DNA from: Collinsella sp944321445
GTDB taxonomy: Bacteria; Actinomycetota; Coriobacteriia; Coriobacteriales; Coriobacteriaceae
NCBI RefSeq assembly: GCF_030371825.1
Contig: NZ_JAUDDM010000007.1
Length of the DNA stretch: 64,000 bases
Direction: 5' to 3' (one strand)
Shown: positions 9,669-18,900 of the stretch, piece after piece
Layout of the letters: each line of letters opens with the position of its first letter
Numbering within the stretch: the first letter of the stretch is position 1
The notes under the pieces: generated by a model
The model's database searches: none
What the model saw: the letters and a program-made list of their open reading frames with translations, nothing else
What the model was told of the DNA's origin: nothing
Made by a program: the position numbers and the translations under genes

Positions 9669-9753
9669 TTTGGTGCCGACGGGTGCCCAAATTGCATACT
9701 CTGGAGGCCATAGTGCATAGAGAACCCGGCGTTCAGGTCATCCGAGCCGAAGC

Positions 9754-9940
9754 GCTAGACAAAAAATCGAGTTTTGGTAATTACCATCAGCTTTATCACA
9801 TATTATTAGTCTGATTTCGGACTTTTTTATACATCACTATCACTGTTTTCGCAGATGTTTTGATTCGTTTATACATTCGCATCTTTCCCGACACGGCGCG
9901 CGCTGTATGCGCAAGACCAAAACTCGAGTTTTTGGTTTTC
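9754..9940. repeat. Long-arm palindromic element, GCTAGACAAA family, copy 1
   Basis: The left arm at 9754-9778 (GCTAGACAAA then the AAATCGAGTTTTGGT core) is mirrored at 9916-9933 with 17 of 18 core bases complementary. The interior is AT-rich and non-coding. A second copy with the same ends lies at 44975-45143. No transposase is present, so it is MITE-like in form. Nothing else is seen between here and the promoter at 10154. Confidence 0.75.
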
Positions 9941-10153
9941 GCCCCCATCGCTGGCAGAAAACCCCATGCGCAGCGGAGCGAGCCACACGGTCACAGATTG
10001 CATGAAGGGTGCTCATAAGCATAAATGCGAGGTATTGCAAGCGTTAAAGCTGAACATTTTCGGTGGAGCGTTATGTTTATTCGGCGAACGGTAGACGGTC
10101 TTTTTTGCTACCAACACCCTCCTTTTCTAGTGTCTACCTGCGCTTTTAACGAA

Positions 10154-10202
10154 TTGACACCGCGCGAGTAGTCTTCTTAGGACGTCTTCACATACGTGAA
10201 GA
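10154..10202 (+). promoter_or_regulatory. Candidate promoter with adjoining palindrome
   Basis: A consensus -35 TTGACA at 10154-10159 is followed after 17 bases by TTAGGA at 10177. Immediately downstream TCTTCAC and GTGAAGA form a perfect inverted repeat at 10185-10202, near the predicted transcription start, as expected of an operator or a 5' stem-loop. The next gene starts at 10289. Confidence 0.45.
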
Positions 10203-10288
10203 ATGCGTCACAAATCTTGAATGGGGCTCGACACAACCGGTATCGTTCCCATCGCACTTGTTTGCCCTCGTTTTTGGAGGTACCACAC

Positions 10289-10744
10289 ATGAACGCACAG
10301 AACGCACAACTCGCCGGCGCCCTCATTGGCCTTGGCGCTACCATCACCCAGGCCATGGACGAGATCGAGGACTTCGTCCCCTGCGGTCATCCGGCATCCA
10401 TCGTCATCGACGGCCTGTCCTCCCTCGACGCCTCGCTCTCCGATGAGCAGCGCAGCGAGCAACTGGACACCGTCACCAACCTCATCAACCATGTGAGCGA
10501 GAAGCGCGGCGTGCCCGCCCACTCCATCGTTGACATCGACGCCATCGGCGGCATCAAGACCAAGCTCCTGGGCGAGCTGCAGGACGTCGCTACCGCCATC
10601 AAGGAGACCACCAACCTAGATCACCAGGGCGTGAACGCTTGGATCTACCGTTCGCTCGCCGCCATCGAGACCAACGGCACCCTCGAGGCCGCCGAGCGCA
10701 TGGCTGAGGTCCAGGTCATCAAGGCCGCCGTCAAGACCATCTAA
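10289..10744 (+). CDS. Small acidic protein of unknown function
   Basis: The 151-residue soluble protein starts at an ATG with TGGAGGT upstream. It is predicted mainly helical with no membrane segment, signal peptide or recognisable motif. Codon usage is strongly biased to C-ending codons, which often marks high expression in such genomes. A consensus -35 and an operator-like palindrome lie upstream and a good terminator downstream, so it is probably a single-gene unit. I do not recognise the family. Confidence 0.8.
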   Translation: MNAQNAQLAGALIGLGATITQAMDEIEDFVPCGHPASIVIDGLSSLDASLSDEQRSEQLDTVTNLINHVSEKRGVPAHSIVDIDAIGGIKTKLLGELQDVATAIKETTNLDHQGVNAWIYRSLAAIETNGTLEAAERMAEVQVIKAAVKTI

Positions 10745-10804
10745 GGTCGCATACGCCAAAACGGCTTGCGTGCGCGCAGGCCAACATATCACGACAGCTT
10801 GCTC

Positions 10805-10838
10805 GAGCGGCGGCGCCTTGGCGTCGTCGCTCTTTTTT
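10805..10838 (+). terminator. Intrinsic terminator
   Basis: GAGCGGCGGCG pairs, with G-U pairs, to CGTCGTCGCTC and is followed by TTTTTT, 60 bases after the stop of the preceding gene. Confidence 0.8.
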
Positions 10839-10865
10839 GGCTCGCACGGCGGCGGTTGCAAACGA

Positions 10866-10928
10866 AAGCGGCCCACGAAGCGGGCTTGGAGACGTTGTGT
10901 CTTTGAACCCTGGCTTCGTGGGCCGCTT
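10866..10928. repeat. Perfect 16-bp inverted repeat
   Basis: AAGCGGCCCACGAAGC at 10866-10881 is exactly inverted at 10913-10928 around a 31-base loop. It sits between the terminator of one gene and the 3' end of the convergent membrane-protein gene, and may serve as terminator for the latter. Confidence 0.7.
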
Positions 10929-10969
10929 GAGAGCAGAGGGGCAGGCTGCGCCCCTCTTCATGCGCTTGT

Positions 10970-11575
10970 CTACTGGCGCTGCTGCACGATGGACCCCACA
11001 ATGGTGAGGATCAGTGTGCCTAGGAAGATGGGTGTGCCGTACAGCGAGGCAAAGTCGTTGGCGATGTAGTCGGACAGCGCGTTGAACGTGGCGAGCGAGT
11101 CGGCAGGAACCGCGAGAGCCGTGAGCTCACCAAAGGCGAGCACAGCGGCGAGGACGTTGGGCACCACGAACGTAGCTCCCGTGTATGCCGTGCCCACGCG
11201 AACGAAGAAGTCGCACCACTTGAGGGCAGCAAGGCCCAGCAGAATGGCTGCCAGCGCAAGAACGACCATGCTGTAACCCGCGTACTCCTGCGGCAGGAAC
11301 AGGGACACGATGAAGCCCAGCGCAGCTCCGGCAGCGCATCCGATAAGGAAAACGCCGGCCTTGTAGGCATACTTGGACAGCAGCGCCGCCACGACGCCCA
11401 GCACGAGGGCGACAATGAGCGACACGGGCGAGCCGTCGGACGTGGACATACCGATGTTGAACACGCCCAAGAAGACGAGCGCACCGAGCATCACGTAGAA
11501 GAGCTTTTTGCCCATAAAGCACGCGATGGCGCCCACGGCGATGTTCACCAGCAGATAGAGGATTACGAACTCCAT
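10970..11575 (-). CDS. Polytopic membrane protein, DUF4203/TMEM198-like
   Basis: The 201-residue protein consists almost wholly of hydrophobic helices, about seven, separated by short turns (for example VILYLLVNIAVGAIACF, LIVALVLGVVAALLSKYAYK, YSMVVLALAAILLGLAALKW). The pattern of small-residue-rich helices with SKYAYKAGVFLIG resembles DUF4203 proteins, whose function is unknown. The start at 11575 has GAAAGGTT upstream; the longer frame adds 30 unlikely residues. Confidence 0.8.
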   Translation of the reverse strand: MEFVILYLLVNIAVGAIACFMGKKLFYVMLGALVFLGVFNIGMSTSDGSPVSLIVALVLGVVAALLSKYAYKAGVFLIGCAAGAALGFIVSLFLPQEYAGYSMVVLALAAILLGLAALKWCDFFVRVGTAYTGATFVVPNVLAAVLAFGELTALAVPADSLATFNALSDYIANDFASLYGTPIFLGTLILTIVGSIVQQRQ

Positions 11576-11900
11576 AGTCAACCTTTCTTGCATCCCGCGG
11601 GACAGGTTTGGGGGTCGGTTTTCGACCCGACCATTTTCCCAGAAAACAAGGCCTGTAGCGGGCATTCAACGAATATCTTCAGAGGCCTGGGGTATACAGG
11701 TCTGCGGAAGGTCCGACAATTATCTTACAAATATCTAACAGGGCTATTTTAGTTGTTGCAACATATAGTTAATAAAGGTTTGTATGAATTTTTCTGCTCA
11801 GCGAGGGAATAATCGAACCCACGGTAGAGTCCGTTCGCGGGCGACGCTTCCGGATGGTTGCCGCAGCACAAAGCTGCGGCTACCTAAGGAGGTTTTGCCT
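11576..11900. other. Intergenic region with AT-rich stretch and leader hairpin
   Basis: Between two divergent genes, the 11700-11790 stretch is AT-rich and probably holds promoters. GCCGCAG and CTGCGGC at 11860-11880 form a hairpin directly before the AAGGAGG ribosome site of the small peptide gene, placed where it could control its translation. No other gene is seen. Confidence 0.5.
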
Positions 11901-12032
11901 ATGGATATGTTCTCTTTTGAAAGTATCCTTGAAGTCCTGCAGGCAGTGCAGCTTGTGCTTCTGATCATCAAGAACGTTCTTGAAATCAGAAAGGAGTATA
12001 AGCGGAGACGGATGGAGCGAAGTAACGAGTAG
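11901..12032 (+). CDS. 43-residue hydrophobic peptide, type I toxin-like
   Basis: An ATG preceded by a near-perfect AAGGAGG codes for a peptide with an N-terminal amphipathic stretch, one hydrophobic helix (core VLQAVQLVLLIIKNVL) and a strongly basic tail EIRKEYKRRRMER. This layout matches small membrane-acting toxins such as the Fst/TxpA/holin-like peptides, though I cannot place it in a named family. A stem-loop precedes the ribosome site and a perfect GC-rich hairpin begins at the stop codon, so the transcript is highly structured, as in type I toxin messages. No antisense RNA is proved. Confidence 0.6.
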   Translation: MDMFSFESILEVLQAVQLVLLIIKNVLEIRKEYKRRRMERSNE

Positions 12033-12054
12033 GGGCCAGTTGCAGCTGGCCCCT
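12031..12054 (+). terminator. Stem-loop at the end of the peptide gene
   Basis: AGGGGCCAG and CTGGCCCCT pair perfectly around TTGCAG, starting inside the stop codon. There is no clear U-tract. Confidence 0.5.
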
Positions 12055-12215
12055 ACCAAACTTAGCGCCGCCCGTAGTGTAGGTACGGGCTCTGCCGCTT
12101 GCTTTGATTGTACCCCCATCTTGCGGGGCTGAATACTTGAATTGACCGCGTTATTCAGATTCTTCGTTTGTTCAAGAAGCGACGCACGGACGCTCGCGCG
12201 CGGCAACCAATCATG

Positions 12216-12249
12216 AAGGCCCGCCCTGCTCAGCTGCAGGGCGGGCCTT
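12216..12249 (-). terminator. Terminator-like hairpin at the end of the pilus operon
   Basis: AAGGCCCGCCCTGC and its exact inverse flank a six-base loop, 14 bases after the last pilus gene. The U-tract is short in either direction. Confidence 0.65.
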
Positions 12250-12262
12250 GTTGGTGGCGGGG

Positions 12263-13366
12263 TTAGGACTGGTTGTTTTCGTCGTCGGGTGAAGAGCCTT
12301 CGGCGGACTCGAGCTCGTCTGAGAAATCGGGCTCGGGCTCTTCGGGTGAGGAGGAGTCCGTGGCGGAATCGTCGTCCTCGACGTCGGCTGCGCCAGCGGA
12401 AGGCGTGTCGGGGTCCGGATCGTCATCGGAACCTGCTGCTTCCGTGGCGACGGCGACAGGCTTGGGGCGCATGATGCGTCCGGCGATGAGGGCGAAGCCG
12501 CCCAGCACGAGTAGCGCGCCGATAGCGATGCGCGACGAGTCGCCCGTTTGGGTGAGGAACTTACCGGGGTCCCACGGTTCTCCAGGTTCGCCGGGCTCTC
12601 CAGGTTCGCCGGGCTCTCCAGGTTCGCCGGGTTCTCCAGGTTCGCCGGGTTCTCCAGGTTCGCCGGGTTCTCCGGGTTCGCCAGGTTCTCCAGGCTCCCC
12701 CGGCTCCCCCGGCTCGCCAGGGTCGCCAGGATCCTCAGGCTCACCCGGGTCATCGGGATCGCCGGGGTCATCGGGATCATCCGGATCCTCCGGCTTCCCG
12801 GGCTCGTCCGGCCCCTCGAACTTCGGCATGGCCGTCACGTTGTAGATGAGCTCCCCGTCTTCGGCGAGCGGCACGCTCACCACGAAGGGGTCGCAGGTGT
12901 AGCCCTCGTTGCCGGACGCGGCCGCAATGCGATTCACCAAATACAGGCCCGGCTCCAGGTTCCAAAAGCCTACCTCGCCGTTCGCGTCGGTCGTGCGCTT
13001 GGCGGTGTACAGGTCGTTCGCGTCGGCGTGGCGCGCGAGCTCCTTGGCCGCCTCGTCCACCTCGGAGGCAGGCATGTTACCCCAGTCGTAGTCAAAGCCC
13101 TCGAACGGCGCGACTGGCGTGTAGCCCGTCACGACCCCGGCCTCGGCATCGACCTCCACGGATGCCACGCGCGCAATGCCCCATGTGTCGCCGGCAAGCA
13201 CCACGGTGGTGCCGCCCACGGTCACCCGGCAGTCGAGCACGATCGACCCGCGCGCAGCCGCCAGCGCACGCGCGGGCGCCGCGAACGCCAGCACGCAGGC
13301 GAGCATCGCCACCAGGGCAAACGCTACCCGGCGCGAAACCGATGCGGTCGATATGTTAGCGCGCAT
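12263..13366 (-). CDS. Secreted surface protein with Gly-Glu-Pro stalk, probable accessory pilin
   Basis: The 367-residue protein has a signal peptide (VAFALVAMLACVLAFAAPARA), a ~150-residue extracellular domain with an SpaA/CnaB-like end (GEVGFWNLEPGLYLVNRI), a long Gly-Glu-Pro run and then LTQTG followed by a membrane helix (IAIGALLVLGGFALIAG). LTQTG is an off-consensus LPXTG-like motif. Unlike normal sorting signals, about 70 acidic residues follow the helix. The start at 13366 overlaps the sortase gene by 11 bases, suggesting translational coupling. It is probably a minor pilin or base protein; whether sortase cleaves it is unclear. Confidence 0.75.
   Translation of the reverse strand: MRANISTASVSRRVAFALVAMLACVLAFAAPARALAAARGSIVLDCRVTVGGTTVVLAGDTWGIARVASVEVDAEAGVVTGYTPVAPFEGFDYDWGNMPASEVDEAAKELARHADANDLYTAKRTTDANGEVGFWNLEPGLYLVNRIAAASGNEGYTCDPFVVSVPLAEDGELIYNVTAMPKFEGPDEPGKPEDPDDPDDPGDPDDPGEPEDPGDPGEPGEPGEPGEPGEPGEPGEPGEPGEPGEPGEPGEPGEPGEPGEPGEPWDPGKFLTQTGDSSRIAIGALLVLGGFALIAGRIMRPKPVAVATEAAGSDDDPDPDTPSAGAADVEDDDSATDSSSPEEPEPDFSDELESAEGSSPDDENNQS
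12576..12720. repeat. Coding tandem repeat for the Gly-Glu-Pro stalk
   Basis: Nine- and 18-base units built on TCTCCAGGTTCGCCGGG are repeated almost without change. They encode the GEP run on the minus strand. Their near-identity allows copy-number change by recombination or slippage. Confidence 0.9.
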
Positions 13367-14222
13367 GCTTGCCACGCGAATACGCCTCCTTGTCCTTGCG
13401 GTTGGTGCGAACCTTGAGCACGATGAAGAACACCGCCAGCACCGCCAGCGCAATCATGAGCAGCAGGTACGGCAGCGGGATGTTGATGAAGCCGCCGACG
13501 GAATCGATCTCGTCTTCCATCTCGGGCACGTAGGGGATGCGGTGCGCGTGCACGAGCAGCCGGTGCGAGTTGATGCCGTACGGCGTGCAGGTGATGAGCG
13601 TCACCAGATCCTCGCCGGGCTGGATGGCGAGCGATTCGGTCTCGGTGGGCAGCACCGTCTCGATGCTGTGGACCTCGTAGGCGAGGGTTTCGCCCAGGAT
13701 CTTGATGTAGAACTGGTCGCCCTCCTCCATTTGGTCGAGATCGGTGAACAGCTTGGCGGACGGCAGCCCGCGGTGACCGGAGAGGGCCGCGTGCGTGGAC
13801 TCGCCGCCCACGGGCAGCGAGGTTTCGCTGAGGTGACCCACGCCCACCTGGAGCACCTTCTCTTCCACGCCGTGGTAGACGGGCAGCTCCACGTTCATTT
13901 TGGGGATGATGATGTAGCCCATCATCCCGTCGCCGTTCAGGTTGAGGAGGTCCTCGTAGGCCTCCACGGCCTGAGCGGGCTCGCCGCCCTCGGACGCTGT
14001 CGGGGCGCCCGAGGATGCGGCAAGCGCGTCGTTGTATGCGTGCGCGCGGGCGAGCATTTGCTCGCGCTCCTGCGCGGAAAGGTCAACGGTGGCCTGGTCG
14101 TACGAAGCCACGGCACGGCTCGCATTTTGCTCGATAAGGTAGTTGCTGATGGTCGGATACAGCAGGACGAGCAGACCGGCCAAAATGACCAGCACCGGCA
14201 GTATGTCGCGCACACGCTTCAC
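13356..14222 (-). CDS. Class C (pilin-polymerising) sortase
   Basis: The 288-residue membrane protein has an N-terminal helix (ILPVLVILAGLLVLLYP), the sortase core and a C-terminal helix (LLLMIALAVLAVFFIVL), the two-anchor layout of class C enzymes. Catalytic residues are His in ALSGHRGL, Cys in TLITCTPYG and Arg in NSHRLLV. It joins pilin subunits through isopeptide bonds on the outer face of the membrane. It lies 24 bases behind the major pilin gene and overlaps the next gene, fitting a pilus operon. Confidence 0.96.
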   Translation of the reverse strand: MKRVRDILPVLVILAGLLVLLYPTISNYLIEQNASRAVASYDQATVDLSAQEREQMLARAHAYNDALAASSGAPTASEGGEPAQAVEAYEDLLNLNGDGMMGYIIIPKMNVELPVYHGVEEKVLQVGVGHLSETSLPVGGESTHAALSGHRGLPSAKLFTDLDQMEEGDQFYIKILGETLAYEVHSIETVLPTETESLAIQPGEDLVTLITCTPYGINSHRLLVHAHRIPYVPEMEDEIDSVGGFINIPLPYLLLMIALAVLAVFFIVLKVRTNRKDKEAYSRGKHAR

Positions 14223-14246
14223 AATGACACCTAGTTTAGGAAGGCG

Positions 14247-15866
14247 TTACGCCATGTGGGAGCCGTTGGATGCGGCGCTGCGACGGTTGCGCTGAACCAT
14301 CCAGATAGCGCCACCAGCCACGACGGCCACGCCGACGACGGTGAAGATCACGGTACCCATGCCACCGGTGCCGGGGAGAAGGGTGCCCTTGTTGTTCTGA
14401 ACCTCGATAGTGCTGCCGGACGGGCTCTGCGTGTCCTTGATGGACGCGGTCCAGTTGAGGAGCGTACCGTCGTCGTTGTAGTTCGCCTTAATCACAATCT
14501 CGATGGGCGCGGTCAGCTTGTTGTAGCCGTCCGGGGCCTTGGTCTCGACGAGCTTGTAGGTGCCCTCCTTCAGACCGACGAACGCGAGCTTACCGTTGCC
14601 ATCGGTCTTAATGGTATCGGCCGCAGCCGCGGTCTCGCTCTCCAGCTTCGGACGGAACGTGGGGACAGAGGCGCCCGCGACCGCAATGACGTCAATCTTG
14701 GTGCCGTTGGCGTCCTGGAGTTCGAACTCGGCGTTGGGCAGCTTCGTCTGCGTCTCCGAACCGTCAACCTTGGTGATGTCGAAGCCAAAGGTGTACTGAT
14801 GGGTCTGGACATCCTCAGATTCGCCAGTCGACTCGCCATCAGGAGACGTGCTGTACTCAACCTTTGCGCTGTTGAGCTCGTCAGCAGCGTTGACGATGGC
14901 GTTTTCGTTCACAGTCGCGGTATAGGTGACCGTAATCTTCTGACCGGCCTTGCCTGTGAAGTACGCCTTGGCGTCATACGTTGCACCCTCGTCGGAGGTG
15001 GCGCCAAAGTGAACGGTCATCGAGGGATCCCCGGCGGTGCCAGCACCAAACATAACCGCATAGTTTCCAGCATCAGCATCAGTACCGGCAACCTGCACCT
15101 TGACCGAATCCTTGTTCAGCGTCAGACCATCGGACAGGGTATCCTGCAGGTTGAAGATGTACTTCTCGTAGTTGGTGACATCGGGAATCGTGGCCTCGAG
15201 CTTGAATTTGAGCGTATCGCCAACCTGAGCGGAAGCGTGGTTCTGCCCGTCCTCTACGGTCTTGTCGACGGTCGGATACTCACTCTTGAGGTCAACTTCG
15301 ACTTCTTTCTTCAGCACGTTCACAAGAATGGCATTCAGATTGATGGAAGAGTGACCCTCAGCGTCCTCGGGAGCATCGCCCGGATCAACAAGATAATAAC
15401 CGAAGGCAACGTTACTGAATGTAGCAGTGTAAGGCGACTCACTGCTGGCAGCCTGAGTGTCTGCAGCAGAAATGGAGTGGCTACCATCATCGGCCCAATC
15501 ACGCGCGCTGTTGGCGAAGGCGGCAAGTTCATCGCCCTCAAGTCCGCTCACATAGTTGAACGCCTTCTCAGAAAGCGTGCCACCTTCCTCGGAGCTAACC
15601 GCTCCAATGGAATTGAAGAAACCCTCCCATTGAGTTTCGAGCTCATACGTGGCGGCAGAACCGTCCGCGTTGACCGCAGCAGAGAACATCTTGTAGATCT
15701 TCACCGTCTGGCCAGCAAAGTCCGCATGCGTGCTCGACACAGTAACCGTAGAAGTAGTGAGGGTCACATCGGGCTCCGCATACGCGGGCAGGGCGGTGGC
15801 GAGGGCACTCACCACCAGGGCAACAACCGTCAAGGCTGCTACCAGCTTTTTCTTGATTCCTTGCAT
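14247..15866 (-). CDS. Major fimbrial subunit, LPXTG-anchored isopeptide-forming pilin
   Basis: The 539-residue protein has a signal peptide (LVAALTVVALVVSALATALP), a pilin motif with Tyr-Pro and Lys (KSEYPTVDKTVEDG), SpaA/CnaB domains and an E-box-like KLVETKAPDGYNKL near the C-terminus. It ends with LPGTG, a hydrophobic helix and a basic tail. The sortase attacks LPGTG and the pilin-motif lysine accepts the bond. The start is set at 15866, where AAAGGA lies upstream and the signal peptide begins at once; an ATG at 15881 is possible. Confidence 0.95.
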   Translation of the reverse strand: MQGIKKKLVAALTVVALVVSALATALPAYAEPDVTLTTSTVTVSSTHADFAGQTVKIYKMFSAAVNADGSAATYELETQWEGFFNSIGAVSSEEGGTLSEKAFNYVSGLEGDELAAFANSARDWADDGSHSISAADTQAASSESPYTATFSNVAFGYYLVDPGDAPEDAEGHSSINLNAILVNVLKKEVEVDLKSEYPTVDKTVEDGQNHASAQVGDTLKFKLEATIPDVTNYEKYIFNLQDTLSDGLTLNKDSVKVQVAGTDADAGNYAVMFGAGTAGDPSMTVHFGATSDEGATYDAKAYFTGKAGQKITVTYTATVNENAIVNAADELNSAKVEYSTSPDGESTGESEDVQTHQYTFGFDITKVDGSETQTKLPNAEFELQDANGTKIDVIAVAGASVPTFRPKLESETAAAADTIKTDGNGKLAFVGLKEGTYKLVETKAPDGYNKLTAPIEIVIKANYNDDGTLLNWTASIKDTQSPSGSTIEVQNNKGTLLPGTGGMGTVIFTVVGVAVVAGGAIWMVQRNRRSAASNGSHMA

Positions 15867-15930
15867 CTTCCTTCCTTTCATCCGGGATGCATTGCCAACA
15901 TGTATCGAAAGCGCGTCAGTCGACGAAGCG

Positions 15931-18900
15931 TCAATCGCGGAAATGGGTGCCGGTCGGGCGCCAAACGGTTTGGGCAGCGGCGCGTCTGCGGCGCTGTCGG
16001 TCGAGCCAGATGCCACCAACGACCAGGGTCATGAGACCAGCGGCCATGATGAAGGCCGTGCCGGTTCCACCGGTGCCGGGGAGCATGCCCTGCTTGGTGT
16101 TGGTGATGGTGATGACCTTCTCGGTAGCGTCGGAAACAATCGTGGTGACATAACCGTCCACGGTGAGCTCCTTGACTGTATAGGTCACGTACTGAGGAGC
16201 TCTGTCCGACCCCTCGACGGCGACAGGGAGGTCTTCGATAACCTTGCGCCAGGTCTCGGACCAGAGCGAGCCGTCTTTGTCAGCAGAGAGCGTGATGGTC
16301 GGAGGGGTCTCCCCCTCCTCGACAGCGACCAGCTCGTACGAGCCAGAAGCGTCAAGCCTGACGTACCGTACGAAGTTGCCATACGTCGCCATAATGCAAA
16401 CCTCGATTTGCTTGGGTCGCGTGAGGGCACCAAGGATGCCGTCGTTCCAGACCTTCTGCAGCGTGAGGTCAACCGACGCCTCGCAGGGATCCTGACCGTC
16501 GCCGGGCTCGGGCGTGAGGCCGCCCGTGTTGTCCGACACGGCGGTGTCATCCATGAGCTTGGCTTTGGAGGCAGAAACGTAAACCTCAAGGTCCTGCTCC
16601 TCGCCGCCCTCAGTAGTAACCGTCGCATTTGCCCAATCACCGTGGTTGCTTCCGACGACAGGCTTGTGGTTTGTCACGTCAAAGCGCGCCCAGGAGGCAT
16701 TTTCCACCGTCGCCTCAGTAGCATCGCCCGGAACACCCGTGTCGTAGACACTAGGAGCAACGTTCATGTTGCTTGTGTTCGCAACGGAAAGCCCGACCAA
16801 GCTCGCGTCACGATAGACGTGGTAAGTGTTGTCCTGATCGATATCCTCGATACTGTTAAACCAGTACGTAGAGTTATAGGAAGTGGAACCCGAGAAGGGG
16901 CCGGTCTTTTCGGCCGTGCCGCTCACCACGTCCGCGTAGAGCATCTCGTTGCCCGTAAGCTTGCCCTCGTTGTTATGGCCGACAAAGCCACCTGCATAGC
17001 CAGACGTGTCCAATCCCTCAGATGTCTGAGTGGCACCGCCACCAAATACGTCGTAGCCAGCGGCAATGCCGGTAACGGAACAGTCGGTGACCTCGGAGCG
17101 GTTGCCCTTGATGAGGTTAACAGTGAGTTCCGCCTTGCTGCCTTCGATATCGATCTTGCCGTCCTCGCCGCAGTCAAGCTCAATCTCAGAGTCACCAATC
17201 GTGACGACGACCGTGCCGGAGCGGTCATCCTTATTGACCTGGTCAAGGGCGACCGTAATGTGAATGCCGAGCAACGTGAGCGAAACCGTCGTGCCATCAG
17301 CAAGAAGCTTGAGCGAGAGAACCTGCTCGCCAATCTTCCCCGGCAAAGTGATGTTGAGCACATCCAAGTCCTGCAGCTTATCTGCGTAGAGCGCATCAAG
17401 AAGTTTGTTCACGATCATCAAGATGCCCTCGACCAGCGAAGAGTCCGCCTCTGCGCTAATGAGGTACGCAAAGCTGGTCTTACCCGCAAACCCGCCGGCA
17501 GCCTGAGCGCTGCGGACGAGCTTGAGGTTGCCCGCGTCGCAATTGGTGATATGCGCAAGGTCCGCATAACCGGCAAAGCCGCCGGCGATCTGCTCGCCGG
17601 TACCATCCGAGCCCGCCCCGCTCTCGGGAGCCGTTCCCGCCGTGCCCTGAGAAGCGACGGTATAACCACCCGGAATACCCGTGACCCTGGAGTCCTCGAC
17701 AGTGGTGCCAATGACGTTTGCCACGCCCGCAGTGAGCCCAAGGATGTTTCCGAGCTGCTCAAGCGCGTTGACGTCCTCCACGTCCGCGATTCCGGTCTTG
17801 CCGGTATAGCCCACAAAGCCGCCCGCGTAATTGGGGGCGCTAACGGAGTTCATGTCGTTCGAAACGCCGCGCAGCACCTCTCCGCCCATGATGGTGCCCG
17901 CAAAGCCGCCGGCGTTGCCGCTCATGCGCTTGGAGCCGAGCAGGCCTCCCTCGTCCCAGGTATGGGCGCTCACGACCACACCGTCAGCGACGCCGTTCAC
18001 GGTGCCGTCGTAGATGAAGGGCTGGAACGCCTGAATCACCTCAACACTTCCGAGCTTGAGGATGTCGAGAAGAGACGTGGAGCTTCCCTCGCCCGTACCA
18101 CCCGCGACCTCGGCAACACCGCCGGTCTCGGCAAGACCCACAAAGCCACCGGAGTACAGGCCACCCTCGACGCCGCGCAGGTCGTTCACCGTCACGCAAG
18201 CCGATTCACGGTCGGCATCCGTTCCGTTTCGCTCACCCATAACCGTAGCCTGGGCAAGGCCCACAAAGCCACCGGCGGCAAGAGGATACGTTGTCTTCCC
18301 GCCGGTGCGGTAGGCCTCGACGGTAAAGCCCCAGTCCTCATCCGCGGCACTAACGGACGCACCGCGCACCGTGGACATGGTCGCCTGCAGCACGCTCACC
18401 AAGTTGGTGAGGCCAGTGTTGCCGATAATCTCATCGAGAAGACCCTGGATAAAGCCATCAGAAACGCCGTCCGTGTTGACGTTTGCCGTAGAGCCCGAGG
18501 TGAGGCGTCCCGCATAGCCGCCAGCATAGGCGGAGGCCACAACGCGGCGCAGGTTGGCAACGTTGCATCCAGCGGCGTCGCCCTCCTCGGCAGCCTGGGC
18601 ATCTTGGGCCGCGCTGCCGCCCTCGACCTCTACGAGCTCTCCGAGCTCTCCGAGCTCCGTGGTGCCGTCGCCCCAGATCTGGACGCCAGCGCCGTACCCG
18701 ATGTAGCCTCCGGCATTACCAGTCGCATGCGAGATGTCATCCGAACGCGAACCCGCGCCCTGCGAGGCAACCGTCATGCCGAGACGATACCCCTCGACCG
18801 ACGAGTTCTTGATCACGGGGACAAAGACCTCGGCCGCTTCGAGCAGCTGTCCCAGGTTGAGGTTGATGCCAAGGATCTTCACGCTGCCGAGCGTGGCGGC

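Noticed and set aside
9292..9711. Overlapping open frames across and behind ssrA
   Set aside because: They are translations of tmRNA and its duplicated 3' end; the repeated peptide segments mirror the DNA repeats and have no start signals.
12576..12720. Regular short repeats that could suggest a CRISPR array
   Set aside because: The units are contiguous without spacers and code in frame for Gly-Glu-Pro.
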